Virus record (IMG/VR): IMGVR_UViG_3300033182_001257
Location: 1-23,708 of that record
Reading direction: 5' to 3' (one strand)
Source: a virus
Length of the DNA stretch: 23,708 nt
A model generated the notes under the pieces. It worked only from the letters and a program-made list of their open reading frames with translations, had not been told where the DNA came from and searched no databases. Positions within the stretch are counted from its first letter, which is position 1, and the number at the start of each line of letters is the position of its first letter. Below are positions 1-7,426 of the stretch, one piece after another. The position numbers and the translations under genes are program-made.

Positions 1-432
1 CTCGGCCACGTTCTCGAACACATGGACTGGAATGAGGTTCCCAGATTTCTCAACGACATGAGCCGCATCGGAAAACCCGGCGCCCCCATCCTCATCACCG
101 GACCCGACGTCCTCAAAACCATCAAACTGTGGCGGGAAGACGAAGAACCGTTCTGGATGGTGGAATCCGTCATGGAACACCAAGGGATGAACTGGCAGCC
201 CGAACGTGAAAACGAAGTTTGGGACGGAGCTGAACATAAATGGAACTGCCACCACCAACGAGTCTGGAACCTCCTCCACCACGAAGGCTTCGGAAACCTC
301 GTTGACCTATACGACGCCATCCCGAACGACCCGAGTCAAATGTCGTGGCACGACAAAGACACCGACATTGAATGGCCCGTGGTCGGGAAACATCACTGGC
401 AGTTTGTGATTCGGACTGTCGCTAAGGGATAA
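1..432 (+). CDS. Class I SAM-dependent methyltransferase, C-terminal part (5' end outside window)
   Basis: The frame is open from the first base, so the gene starts upstream and only its last 143 codons are seen. The first residues read LGHVLEHMDW, followed by a helix and then GKPGAPILITGPDV. This is the post-motif-II stretch of class I methyltransferases of the Methyltransf_11/23 type, in which a HVLEH helix precedes the KPGG turn and a beta strand. The SAM-binding glycine motif must lie upstream. The remainder is rich in W and H (for example HKWNCHHQRVW) and may bind substrate; the substrate cannot be told. The stop at 430-432 is 11 bases before the P450-like gene, so the two may be co-transcribed. 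The family is fairly sure, the reaction target is unknown. Confidence 0.7.
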   Translation, partial: LGHVLEHMDWNEVPRFLNDMSRIGKPGAPILITGPDVLKTIKLWREDEEPFWMVESVMEHQGMNWQPERENEVWDGAEHKWNCHHQRVWNLLHHEGFGNLVDLYDAIPNDPSQMSWHDKDTDIEWPVVGKHHWQFVIRTVAKG

Positions 433-443
433 AAGCCAAAACT

Positions 444-1376
444 GTGGACAAGTGGTCTGAATATTTTGTCGCACGCAGTAGCCGGCACATCCCATTAGGC
501 GAAGAAACCCTGCGCCTGCTGGCATCGCCACATCTGACACGTGAAGTTCCTGACGCCTCCAACAACTCGTTTATCAATATGGAGGGAGAGCAACACGGAA
601 TTTTTCGCCGACTGTTGTTCTCATACCTCTCAAAGGGCGTCAGCCTCAATGAACTTCAGCAAACCATTGAACGCTGTTACAACGACTTTGATCCACCCGG
701 AGATCTAGTCAAAAACTTTGTTCATCCCGTCGTAGCACACACCATTTTTGAAATTTTTGAGATACCTGCGCACATCCGAGACGAAGCCGCCACATATCTA
801 CATGGCGCTCTCGGTTGCCTAAACCCAGACGACACCGTGGCACGTCAAGCGATCACGAAATTAGCGAGACTCATGGCTCAAACATTGCGACACCCCGTTG
901 AATCGGGCCTCTTAGCCGACCTTCAGGAACACGTACACCAGAAAGCCATCACCCAAAAACAAGCTATTGCTGGGTCGGTGGCGATTCTTCACGGAGGCCA
1001 CGAAAATCCGCTCCTTCTCATTTCCTCGTACCTCGCCGACTTGCTGGACGGCACCACAACAACCAAATCAGAGATCGTCAACAAATATGCGCCCGTGGAC
1101 GCCGTTACCCGAATCGCACAACAGGATCAGACGATCGGTGGCGCAACAGTCGCAGAGGGCGAGATCGTTCTCATCCACCTCGGCGACGATCAGTGGAAAG
1201 AAATTCCGTTCGGCTGGGGTCGCCATGCGTGCCCGGGTCAAAAAACTACACAACAGATCGTTGAAGCATTCGTCAATTTTGATGTCGCATCACGACCCTT
1301 GCGGAAGGCGTCGTCCGCAGATCGGACTCACATCCACCATCGCGTCAAACAACTGATGGTTGACCGCACCACATAG
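444..1376 (+). CDS. Short cytochrome P450-like protein
   Basis: 310 aa with the landmarks of a bacterial P450 in the right order. A C-helix-like EGEQHGIFRRLL (47-58) corresponds to the usual DPPEHxxxRRLV. An I-helix-like stretch ends GGHEN (184-188), like AGHET, with the acid kept and the Thr changed to Asn. K-helix-like EIVNKYAPVDAVTR (210-223) is followed by the IGGATVAEGE strand. The haem loop FGWGRHACPG (256-265) matches FxxGxHxCxG, with Cys263 the expected haem thiolate. Oddities: bacterial P450s are usually about 400 aa; the N-terminus and the region between K helix and haem loop are short (53 residues from Glu210 to Cys263, usually nearer 70); and the ExxR Arg is Asn213. It may be a divergent working P450 or a catalytically altered relative. 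The GTG start has only a weak purine run (AAGGGAT) upstream. No ferredoxin partner gene is visible. Confidence 0.8.
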   Translation: MDKWSEYFVARSSRHIPLGEETLRLLASPHLTREVPDASNNSFINMEGEQHGIFRRLLFSYLSKGVSLNELQQTIERCYNDFDPPGDLVKNFVHPVVAHTIFEIFEIPAHIRDEAATYLHGALGCLNPDDTVARQAITKLARLMAQTLRHPVESGLLADLQEHVHQKAITQKQAIAGSVAILHGGHENPLLLISSYLADLLDGTTTTKSEIVNKYAPVDAVTRIAQQDQTIGGATVAEGEIVLIHLGDDQWKEIPFGWGRHACPGQKTTQQIVEAFVNFDVASRPLRKASSADRTHIHHRVKQLMVDRTT

Positions 1377-1388
1377 TTGACTTATGAT
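1360..1388 (+). promoter_or_regulatory. Promoter of the 1397 gene
   Basis: TTGACC (1360-1365), 17-bp spacer, TATGAT (1383-1388), then eight bases to ATG 1397. The transcript should be leaderless or have at most a few leader bases. The 12-bp palindrome ATGGCCGGCCAT (1387-1398) overlaps the -10 end and start codon. Confidence 0.75.
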
Positions 1389-1396
1389 GGCCGGCC

Positions 1397-1891
1397 ATGA
1401 GCCGTACCCTTACTGTCAAACTCAATCGCCACGAAGTCCGCCTCGCCGCAATGGCAGGCGTGGAACGTCGAATCAACGCCATCGCCAAACAACGGCCCGG
1501 CTTCCACGGCATAGACGGACGATCAAACGAATGGCAAATTGACATCGTCGGAAGCCTCGGCGAGCTCGCAGTCGCCAAAGCGTTGAACTTGTACTGGGAA
1601 CCGGTGACCGATAAAAAACTGAAATCGCTTCCCGGTGACGTTGAGGGATACCAAGTCCGATCAACTCGCCATCAGTCCGGAAAACTGATCGTCTACAAAA
1701 CTGACAGCGGCGAGGCACCATTCATTCTTGCCGTCGTGCGTGAACCGGAAGTGCTTCTTGCCGGCTGGGTGTACGGCAAAGAAGCGAAGTCCATGGTTGC
1801 GCCGAAATCGGGTGCTACTGCGCCGGAGTTCTGGATTGCGCAAGACTCGTTGCGACCCATGTCTGAACTCCTTGAAATAGCACGCACCTAG
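1397..1891 (+). CDS. Uncharacterised phage protein, possible PD-(D/E)XK-like fold
   Basis: 164 aa. It resembles a widespread but uncharacterised phage/actinobacterial family: an N-terminal helical part with a conserved HG (37-38), then WQIDIVGSLGELAVAKAL (46-63), a GDVEGYQVRST segment (80-90), LIVYKTD, and a GWVYGKEAK strand-turn (123-131) before a C-terminal LRP. The order Glu56, Asp81, then strand residues Q86-V-R88 is reminiscent of a PD-(D/E)XK nuclease core, but the final Lys is Arg, so nuclease activity is conjecture. A promoter with its -10 just before the ATG suggests a leaderless or nearly leaderless mRNA. The start codon overlaps a 12-bp palindrome. Confidence 0.75.
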   Translation: MSRTLTVKLNRHEVRLAAMAGVERRINAIAKQRPGFHGIDGRSNEWQIDIVGSLGELAVAKALNLYWEPVTDKKLKSLPGDVEGYQVRSTRHQSGKLIVYKTDSGEAPFILAVVREPEVLLAGWVYGKEAKSMVAPKSGATAPEFWIAQDSLRPMSELLEIART

Positions 1892-1898
1892 ATAAAAT
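1872..1898 (+). promoter_or_regulatory. Promoter with leaderless start at 1905
   Basis: TTGAAA (1872-1877), 15-bp spacer (short), TAAAAT (1893-1898), six bases, GTG 1905. Confidence 0.6.
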
Positions 1899-1904
1899 GA
1901 AGAC

Positions 1905-2630
1905 GTGCATTCTTCGCCACTGCCATCTATTTACGAAGAAGACTGCGAGACGTGGGCCGCCTACTGCCATAACGAACAGCAACGCTGGATTTTCAACAAA
2001 CTAGAAGTAGCACTGCGTCAAGGTTTACTTGCAGGTCCAGCCGGCACGGCGCCGCCAACATCTGGGACATACATCGCTCGACCCATCTACAACATCTTCG
2101 GCATGGGAATCTCGGCACACAAGTTTGACTATTCCGAGTCCGAGCACGACGCATTTATCAACCATGCTGGCTTACAACCGGGTCATTTTTGGTGCGAGTG
2201 GCTAGACGGACCGCATCTGTCGATTGACTACCGCCTTTTTGACGACGGCACATGGCGTCGCACCTCAATGACAACCGGTGAGCACACGTCCGACGCCAAC
2301 CTTGTCCGTTTCGCCCGATGGACAAAACTGAACCCGCTAGACGCACCCGCATTTGAGGAACTGCCCGTGACGCCTGACCTGACGGACGTGACAGCCGTGA
2401 ACGTAGAGATGCGTTCCGGTTACATCATTGAAATGCATTTGCGTTTGGGCAACGATCCGTTTGATCACTTGCCTGTCGGAACCGAAATCGTTCCCGTATG
2501 GCCAGACATGGAAGTTCCCGAGGACGCTGAATTCCTCGGGAACTTCTACCCAGATTTAGAGCAGTACGGAGCGTCAGGTCATCTTTCCGATGTGCGCAAC
2601 GGGTACATCATTAAACGGCCCGTCACCTGA
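1905..2630 (+). CDS. Hypothetical phage protein
   Basis: 241 aa, function not recognised. The most distinctive segment is SGTYIARPIYNIFGMGISAH (about residues 53-72), a glycine-containing strand-turn I would expect to be conserved in relatives. The C-terminal half is acidic, with strands such as SGYIIEMHLRL and NGYIIKRPVT. There are no membrane segments or signal peptide. The GTG at 1905 is preferred because TAAAAT (1893-1898) lies exactly six bases upstream and no Shine-Dalgarno is present, fitting a leaderless transcript. The 3' end overlaps the convergent nrdJ stop by 8 bases. Confidence 0.7.
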   Translation: MHSSPLPSIYEEDCETWAAYCHNEQQRWIFNKLEVALRQGLLAGPAGTAPPTSGTYIARPIYNIFGMGISAHKFDYSESEHDAFINHAGLQPGHFWCEWLDGPHLSIDYRLFDDGTWRRTSMTTGEHTSDANLVRFARWTKLNPLDAPAFEELPVTPDLTDVTAVNVEMRSGYIIEMHLRLGNDPFDHLPVGTEIVPVWPDMEVPEDAEFLGNFYPDLEQYGASGHLSDVRNGYIIKRPVT

Positions 2631-4551
2631 TCGGGCAAGCCCCAGTCGCACACTCTGATGGATCCAACTCGGTGCCCGAAGCGTCCAGCACCAGCGGCAC
2701 GGAGAAGTCAACTTTTGCGGCCATCTTCTCGTACTCCTCCTGCGAGATCTCCTCGTAGGGGGCGAGCGGGAAGTTGTGATCCGAGTGCAGGAGGAACGAC
2801 ACCGACTTCACACCGTTGGTGTAGTTCTCCGACAGCCACTGCTTGATCTCCGGCAACTCTTCCTTGCGGTAGTAGACGGTCACCGACACGGCGTTGTCCG
2901 CCCACTCGGTTTGCATCTTCTTCACCCACTCAAGCTGCTGAACGGCAGTCATGTCGGCTGCCAGTACTGCGCCTTCCGGTGATTCTGCGGGGAACTCGAC
3001 GATGTAACGGGTGTGATCTTCCTGCCCGTCCAAACCGACATCCCACTTCACGGTGTAGCCACGGCGACGGCACGCTTCCACCAGCGGATCGGCTGCGCCG
3101 AACCGGACGCGGCGGATGTAGTAGCGGGCGTAAGCGGGATGGACACCGGGCGTGGTGCCCGGCAACAGGGCAAGGGTGCCAGACGGCTGCACGGTGGTGA
3201 GGCGAACCGACTTCGGCAGTCCGTGCTTCTCTGAGTACTCGGCGTCAACATCACGGAGATATTCGTAGACGGGCACCAGCCACGAAATCTGATCCTCAGA
3301 CGACTGAAGAATGCCGGTTACCGACTGGCCGAGACGGGCGTTCTTCGTGACAATCTTTGTTGTCTTCTCATACGGGTACGACAGGCGGGTGATCTGCTTC
3401 TGTGTCATGTACAGCAGACGAGAGATCTCCTTGAACTGCTTGAGCGACTCGACGTTCGGCAGAAAGATCGTGGCGAGGTTGCACGATTCACCGTCACCCA
3501 ACGCAATCTCGGCGCACGGGTTGTAGCCCTCGATGGTCTGATCCGGCATCTTGTCGCCGAGGCGCCCGTACTGGCGGGCGAGTTTCCGGTTGACGAGACC
3601 GTACGGCTCGCCGGAACCGTCATATCCCTTCCAGATTTCCGGCATGATCTCGTCCCACGAGTCGGCGTAAATCGAGTTGTTCGAGTTTGCGCGCCATGCC
3701 GGAACTTGACCGGTTGACCAGTTCTTAGCCCGCATAAACAGGACGTCGTCGGGGTCGCCGATTGCGATCTGGGCAGACCGGCGACTAGAGCCGGATACCA
3801 CAATGCGGCCGATGATGTTGCAGATGTCCAGCACGTCAATCGAGCGCAACTTCTTGCCGGCACGGGCCTCCATCACCTTGCAGATGTCCTCAATCCCGTC
3901 AATGAGGGCGCCCGGACCGGATGCGGTGCCACCGAACGTTTTGAGGGGCGCACCGAACTCGCGGATCAAAATCGTGGAGTACGAGAACGACTTGCCGGTG
4001 TAGAAATAGGACTTCAGCACAGAGTGAAGCAGACGGCTCCAGCCGGTGCGGCTGTCGGGGACGATGATGTCAGCGTCGTTGCTGCGCTCATGGGTGATCG
4101 TGACACCAGACTTCACCTTCGGCAGTTCATGGATCTTGGCTCGTTCGACCGAGAAGCCGACACCGCCGCCGAGCATCAGGTGGTCAAACAGGAACTCAAA
4201 GTCTTCGATTTTTTCGATGTTGACGAAATAGCAGTTGTTTAGGGAGGCAGCGTTGAGTTTTTGGACGAGCGGAGTGCCGAGCTGCCAGAGAGCGCGACCC
4301 GAGTAGGAGCAACGCAGATTGAACATGTGGTCAAACAGGGTTTCGGCTTCCTTCTGGGTGTACGGAACACCGATCTCGATGGCGCCGTTGATGACCCGCT
4401 GGATAGTTTCGGGCCACATCTCGTTACGGCCCAGATGCTCAATCGAACGACTGTATGTCCTCAGGTAAACGATTTCTCCAAGTCCACCAAACCCCCATGG
4501 GGCCTGTTTTGAGGCGTACTGTCCCACAAAGTCGTCGCTGATGTAAGCCAC
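2623..4551 (-). CDS. nrdJ: Adenosylcobalamin-dependent (class II) ribonucleoside-triphosphate reductase
   Basis: 642 aa, a monomeric class II ribonucleotide reductase like the Lactobacillus leichmannii enzyme and other phage NrdJ proteins. It makes deoxynucleotides from ribonucleotides using a B12-generated thiyl radical. Visible active-site residues: Cys107 in LNNCYF; NPCAEI with radical Cys346 and Glu348; and ESCNL with Cys357. The 346/348/357 spacing equals 408/410/419 in the Lactobacillus enzyme. The C-terminal CATGAC pair (634 and 639) is the swinging disulfide that re-reduces the active site. QPSGTLALLPGTTPGVHP (455-472) forms the phosphate-binding turn. It starts at GTG with GAGAAG upstream. 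It lies 39 bases after 4591-4905 on the minus strand, and with thyX it forms the dNTP supply. The host or environment must provide cobalamin. Confidence 0.97.
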   Translation of the reverse strand: MAYISDDFVGQYASKQAPWGFGGLGEIVYLRTYSRSIEHLGRNEMWPETIQRVINGAIEIGVPYTQKEAETLFDHMFNLRCSYSGRALWQLGTPLVQKLNAASLNNCYFVNIEKIEDFEFLFDHLMLGGGVGFSVERAKIHELPKVKSGVTITHERSNDADIIVPDSRTGWSRLLHSVLKSYFYTGKSFSYSTILIREFGAPLKTFGGTASGPGALIDGIEDICKVMEARAGKKLRSIDVLDICNIIGRIVVSGSSRRSAQIAIGDPDDVLFMRAKNWSTGQVPAWRANSNNSIYADSWDEIMPEIWKGYDGSGEPYGLVNRKLARQYGRLGDKMPDQTIEGYNPCAEIALGDGESCNLATIFLPNVESLKQFKEISRLLYMTQKQITRLSYPYEKTTKIVTKNARLGQSVTGILQSSEDQISWLVPVYEYLRDVDAEYSEKHGLPKSVRLTTVQPSGTLALLPGTTPGVHPAYARYYIRRVRFGAADPLVEACRRRGYTVKWDVGLDGQEDHTRYIVEFPAESPEGAVLAADMTAVQQLEWVKKMQTEWADNAVSVTVYYRKEELPEIKQWLSENYTNGVKSVSFLLHSDHNFPLAPYEEISQEEYEKMAAKVDFSVPLVLDASGTELDPSECATGACPIR

Positions 4552-4590
4552 TGTTCTTCTCTTTCCCTGAAGTGTTTTTATAAAACATAT

Positions 4591-4905
4591 TTAGCTCGGA
4601 TAGATTCCTAACTCTCGTGCTTTGACGAGAGGGATCCTTGATCCGGCTCGAGCCACGACGACTTTTCGGCGAATGCCAGCAGTCACCTCTTGCTCTTCCC
4701 AGATGTCCTCGGTAACAAGAACTGTCTGGCCTTCAACCATTGAAGGTATGTCCCCCAACCCCAACAGTCTGCTCGGCGGAGGCAACTCGCCTGTGCAATC
4801 ACCGGTTGGATGTCCACAAACTGGACATGGCTGGCGATCAGCAAAAAGACGATTGACCCCGAGCGACCCTCCGCCCGATGAAAATCCACTCTCGTCTGAC
4901 ACCAT
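4591..4905 (-). CDS. Small phage protein with CxxC zinc-knuckle-like motif
   Basis: 104 aa from the ATG at 4905. The centre carries CPVCGHPTGDCTG, a C-x2-C-x6-C group that may bind zinc. The C-terminal half, with alternating valine strands (VLVTEDIWEE, RKVVVARAGSRIP) and a final helix ending in LGIYPS, resembles a small uncharacterised actinophage protein family. A longer reading from a GTG at 4923 has no ribosome-binding site. The ATG at 4905 has TACCAT exactly six bases upstream on the minus strand, so a leaderless start is favoured. It follows a terminator that ends the upstream minus-strand gene and is itself followed by nrdJ. Function unknown. Confidence 0.7.
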   Translation of the reverse strand: MVSDESGFSSGGGSLGVNRLFADRQPCPVCGHPTGDCTGELPPPSRLLGLGDIPSMVEGQTVLVTEDIWEEQEVTAGIRRKVVVARAGSRIPLVKARELGIYPS

Positions 4906-4911
4906 TAGTTG

Positions 4912-4917
4912 ATGGTA
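4912..4917 (-). promoter_or_regulatory. -10 element, leaderless start of the 4591-4905 gene
   Basis: The minus strand reads TACCAT, then six bases, then ATG at 4905. No clear -35 is visible. It fits the recurring TANNNT-N6-start pattern of this window. Confidence 0.5.
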
Positions 4918-4940
4918 CAACACCGAGTGGGCAGCGGGCG

Positions 4941-4974
4941 TAGAAAAACGGAAAAAGCGCCCCGAAGGGCGCTT
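4941..4974 (-). terminator. Rho-independent terminator, minus strand
   Basis: Read on the minus strand: an 8-bp perfect stem AAGCGCCC / GGGCGCTT closing a UUCG tetraloop (stem 4955-4974), then TTTCCGTTTTTC. It lies just after the stop of the basic protein gene. The plus-strand reading lacks a good T tract, so it works mainly leftward. Confidence 0.9.
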
Positions 4975-4998
4975 CTCCGTTCAGACTTTTTGTTGAAG

Positions 4999-5259
4999 TC
5001 AGGACTTGTCGGTGACGTACCTCTCGTCGTTCTCAAGAACCTTGAGTTCGTCGTTGAGCAGAGTCTGGTACTCGGCGTTGTACCGGTGCTGAAGGACGAG
5101 GTGCGCCCGACGGCGAGCCTCGTTGCGGATGCGGGTCTTCCGCTTCTGCTCCTCCTTGCGCTGAGCCTTCTGCTCGGGGGTCAGAGTGCTGGGACGACCA
5201 CGGCGGATCGCTCCGGGCTGGCTAACCAGCTGCTCGTATGCGGTATGGACGTTATCCAT
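4999..5259 (-). CDS. Small basic protein with GRP (AT-hook-like) segment
   Basis: 86 aa and strongly charged. After a short helix it has RRGRPSTLTPEQKAQRKEEQ (19-38), then a long Arg/Lys/Glu helix and an acidic C-terminus. The GRP core flanked by basic residues recalls an AT-hook, so minor-groove DNA binding is possible but unproved. The ATG is preceded by GAGGAAA at good spacing. A divergent promoter lies upstream (5313-5341), and a strong terminator lies downstream (4941-4974), so this appears to be a single-gene transcript. Confidence 0.75.
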   Translation of the reverse strand: MDNVHTAYEQLVSQPGAIRRGRPSTLTPEQKAQRKEEQKRKTRIRNEARRRAHLVLQHRYNAEYQTLLNDELKVLENDERYVTDKS

Positions 5260-5312
5260 GTTTCCTCACTTTCGTGTCTAGTTACTGTTGTTCCCGGTAT
5301 CGGGTGAAAGTG

Positions 5313-5341
5313 ACTGTATCAAAATCGCTCACGAGCCGCAA
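5313..5341 (-). promoter_or_regulatory. Sigma-70-like promoter for the small basic protein
   Basis: On the minus strand TTGCGG (5336-5341), a 17-bp spacer and TACAGT (5313-5318), about 50 bases before the ATG at 5259. It is divergent from the 5392-5420 promoter. Confidence 0.5.
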
Positions 5342-5391
5342 CCCCTAAACTGAAACTTTTTCGTCAGCCTCGGCGGCGCGGAAAAAAAGTC

Positions 5392-5420
5392 TTGCACTTC
5401 AGCGCCCCCTCCGTTACGAT
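5392..5420 (+). promoter_or_regulatory. Sigma-70-like promoter for the 5459-7419 genes
   Basis: TTGCAC (5392-5397), 17-bp spacer, TACGAT (5415-5420). It lies at a normal distance before the ribosome-binding site at 5446. Confidence 0.7.
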
Positions 5421-5445
5421 CGGCATGCCGACACCGGCCTACGAA

Positions 5446-5451
5446 AAGGAG
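5446..5451 (+). promoter_or_regulatory. Ribosome-binding site that fixes a TTG start
   Basis: AAGGAG with a 7-base spacer to the TTG at 5459. There is no ATG or GTG in that frame nearby, so the rare TTG start is well supported. Confidence 0.7.
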
Positions 5452-5458
5452 TATTACC

Positions 5459-5842
5459 TTGGAATTTCCCGAACTGCATGAGGATCTGGCGCTTGACATG
5501 ATGCGCCCCCTTGACGACGAACGAACAGACTTCTTGCTGAAGCTCGCCGAAGACATCAGCGACATCTCAGCAAAGGACGAGGTGACCGAGATTGATCGAG
5601 AGATTATGCGGATCGCTTCAAGCAACATTTTGTTTCTGACTGCCATGTGCGCAGCCGGATACACGCTTTACTCAGATTATTTTGACCTAGCGAAGCGGTT
5701 GCGCTCGGACATGAATCTCATCGTTGAGATGTTGAAGGTGTCGGCCCCCCATGTCGCAGCAAATATCAATTTGGAGTCAATGCGCAACTACGACGAGTAC
5801 GACGCCATGACGCCTGAGAAATTCTTCGGCGGTGACCAATGA
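5459..5842 (+). CDS. Hypothetical helical protein
   Basis: 127 aa beginning at TTG, chosen because AAGGAG lies seven bases upstream. The protein is acidic and mostly helical, with a moderately hydrophobic stretch around ILFLTAMCAAGYTLY (about 60-74) that could be a buried helix or weak membrane segment. No known domain was recognised. It is the first gene after the promoter at 5392-5420, and its stop overlaps the ATG of the metalloprotease gene (ATGA), so the two are translationally coupled. A role alongside the protease is possible but only suggested by position. Confidence 0.75.
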   Translation: MEFPELHEDLALDMMRPLDDERTDFLLKLAEDISDISAKDEVTEIDREIMRIASSNILFLTAMCAAGYTLYSDYFDLAKRLRSDMNLIVEMLKVSAPHVAANINLESMRNYDEYDAMTPEKFFGGDQ

Positions 5843-7419
5843 AAAGCGGTGTCCTTCTAGGGGCAACACTTATAACGGGTGCGTGTGCAGTAACTGTCGC
5901 TCCCGATGCCACGCAATTACCGTCAAGCACTACGACGCTGGCGACAACGACGTCTGTGTCAGATCCGTTGTTGGTTAACGACACGAGATTTGACGATCAG
6001 CATGACAGCGAGGTGCTGTTCCCCCATGCCATTGAACTTCCCGAAGGTATTGAGTGGGGCGGGTTCACCGAGGAACAGTTGGCGGAGATGACGTCCACGC
6101 CGTCAACCACGTCCACGCCGTCAACCACGTCCACGACTGTGGTGCCGTCAACAACGACCACTACGGAACCCACAGTGACGATGCTCGCTGGGCCATCAGA
6201 GTCCGCTCCTGACCTCTGCCGAATCCCGCAGCTCCCATCGTCATACAGCGGCGGCGAGGGGTACACCGCATTCCCAGTCACGTTTGACAACCTCCAACCG
6301 AATCAAAACGTGCGGCTCGTGACCATCCCGGTTGATTGGCCGGACTACCCCGGGGATCCGGCCGCTCTCGCAGCCGAGAACCAGCAGGTTCAAACGTTCA
6401 TGAATTACTACAACGTGGCGAGCCGAGGTGCACTGACCTTTACGCCAACGTTTGCGGACAAGTGGTACCGGTTACCCGAGTCCGTATCCGCCTACCCGCA
6501 AGACCAGGTGTCTGACTTCAATCCGAAACTTGCTCAGGCCGGCGTTGACGCCGCCGACCCCGAGATTGATTTCTCGCAGGTGGACATGATCGTTTTCATC
6601 TTCCCTGAGAACTCTCCGATCCCCGCCGGCCGCCCGCTGTCCACAACGGAGCACGCCTCGATCCAGCACTTCAATGGATACGGCGACGGCGATCCACGCA
6701 TGATCTTCTCAGACGAAGGGTGGGTCCGTAACTACATCGGTGCTGGCCTGTACTTCGATCACCCGAACCGACCTGAGTGGTCATACTACGTGCACGAATC
6801 AGCCCACATGTTTGCGATGCCCGACTGGTACCTGCGGGAAGGCAACGCCGTGTTCGGCTCCACCCAACAAATTGATCTAGAGATCAGTATCGGCCCGCTC
6901 AATGTGTGGGGCGTGATGTCCACACAGGACGGCCCGTCACGAACGTTCGTGGCGTGGACGAGATGGTTACTCGGCTGGCTCGGCGAAGATCAAGTTGATT
7001 GCTACGACATCAGCCAAATTCAAGGACATGGTGCGTTTGACACTGAACTCATCGCCTTGGACGTTTACGAGTCGGGCACCAAGGCGATCATTGTTCGGAC
7101 AGGTGAATACTCCGGCTTTCTGATTGAATCCCGTCGGCCGGTGTTCCCCGATCATGATCTTGCGCTTTGGGAAACCGTTGGTCGTGATCCGTACGGGTTG
7201 ATCGTTTACACGATTGATACGACGAAGGGCGGAGCGCAAGGAACGTTGTGCATAGTGCCCGCTGACGGACATGACATGCTGTACCTAGACACAGGACCAC
7301 GTTCACAACAGATGAAGGTGGATGCCTTGTTTAACCTCGGCGATCGGGCTACAGTCAACGGTGTTGAAATTCAGTTAATGCAATCAGGCGCTCAAGACAT
7401 CGTTCGCCTTTCCGGCTGA
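5839..7419 (+). CDS. Secreted M6-family-like zinc metalloprotease, probable lipoprotein
   Basis: 526 aa. A very short N-terminal signal (Lys2, hydrophobic to residue 15) ends TGAC, with Cys16 as a possible lipidation site; Thr at -3 is not ideal. A Thr/Ser/Pro linker spans about 84-111. The catalytic part has HESAHMFAMPD (319-329), the HExxHxxxxxD zinc site of M6 (immune-inhibitor-A-like) proteases with Ala in place of the usual Gly. It is followed by VWGVMS (Met-turn, Met360) and RWLLGWL (375-381), both typical of M6 proteins. Cys127 lies before and Cys388 and Cys471 after this core. It should act at or outside the host envelope. A phage might use it for lysis, envelope degradation or modification of the infected cell surface. 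Translation is coupled to the preceding gene. Confidence 0.88.
   Translation: MKSGVLLGATLITGACAVTVAPDATQLPSSTTTLATTTSVSDPLLVNDTRFDDQHDSEVLFPHAIELPEGIEWGGFTEEQLAEMTSTPSTTSTPSTTSTTVVPSTTTTTEPTVTMLAGPSESAPDLCRIPQLPSSYSGGEGYTAFPVTFDNLQPNQNVRLVTIPVDWPDYPGDPAALAAENQQVQTFMNYYNVASRGALTFTPTFADKWYRLPESVSAYPQDQVSDFNPKLAQAGVDAADPEIDFSQVDMIVFIFPENSPIPAGRPLSTTEHASIQHFNGYGDGDPRMIFSDEGWVRNYIGAGLYFDHPNRPEWSYYVHESAHMFAMPDWYLREGNAVFGSTQQIDLEISIGPLNVWGVMSTQDGPSRTFVAWTRWLLGWLGEDQVDCYDISQIQGHGAFDTELIALDVYESGTKAIIVRTGEYSGFLIESRRPVFPDHDLALWETVGRDPYGLIVYTIDTTKGGAQGTLCIVPADGHDMLYLDTGPRSQQMKVDALFNLGDRATVNGVEIQLMQSGAQDIVRLSG
6091..6141 (+). repeat. 18-bp tandem repeat coding a Thr/Ser/Pro linker
   Basis: The unit ACGTCCACGCCGTCAACC occurs exactly at 6091-6108 and 6109-6126, followed by a diverging partial copy. 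It encodes repeated T-S-T-P-S-T in the protease linker, a likely source of length variation. Confidence 0.9.
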
Positions 7420-7426
7420 GGAAAAA

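Noticed and set aside
4909-5307. 132-codon plus-strand frame
   Set aside because: It is opposite the small basic protein, which has a good ribosome-binding site and promoter, and it crosses a terminator.
5425-5481. 18-codon leader peptide starting at ATG 5425
   Set aside because: The ATG lies only four bases after the -10, probably upstream of the transcript start, and there is no attenuator-like structure.
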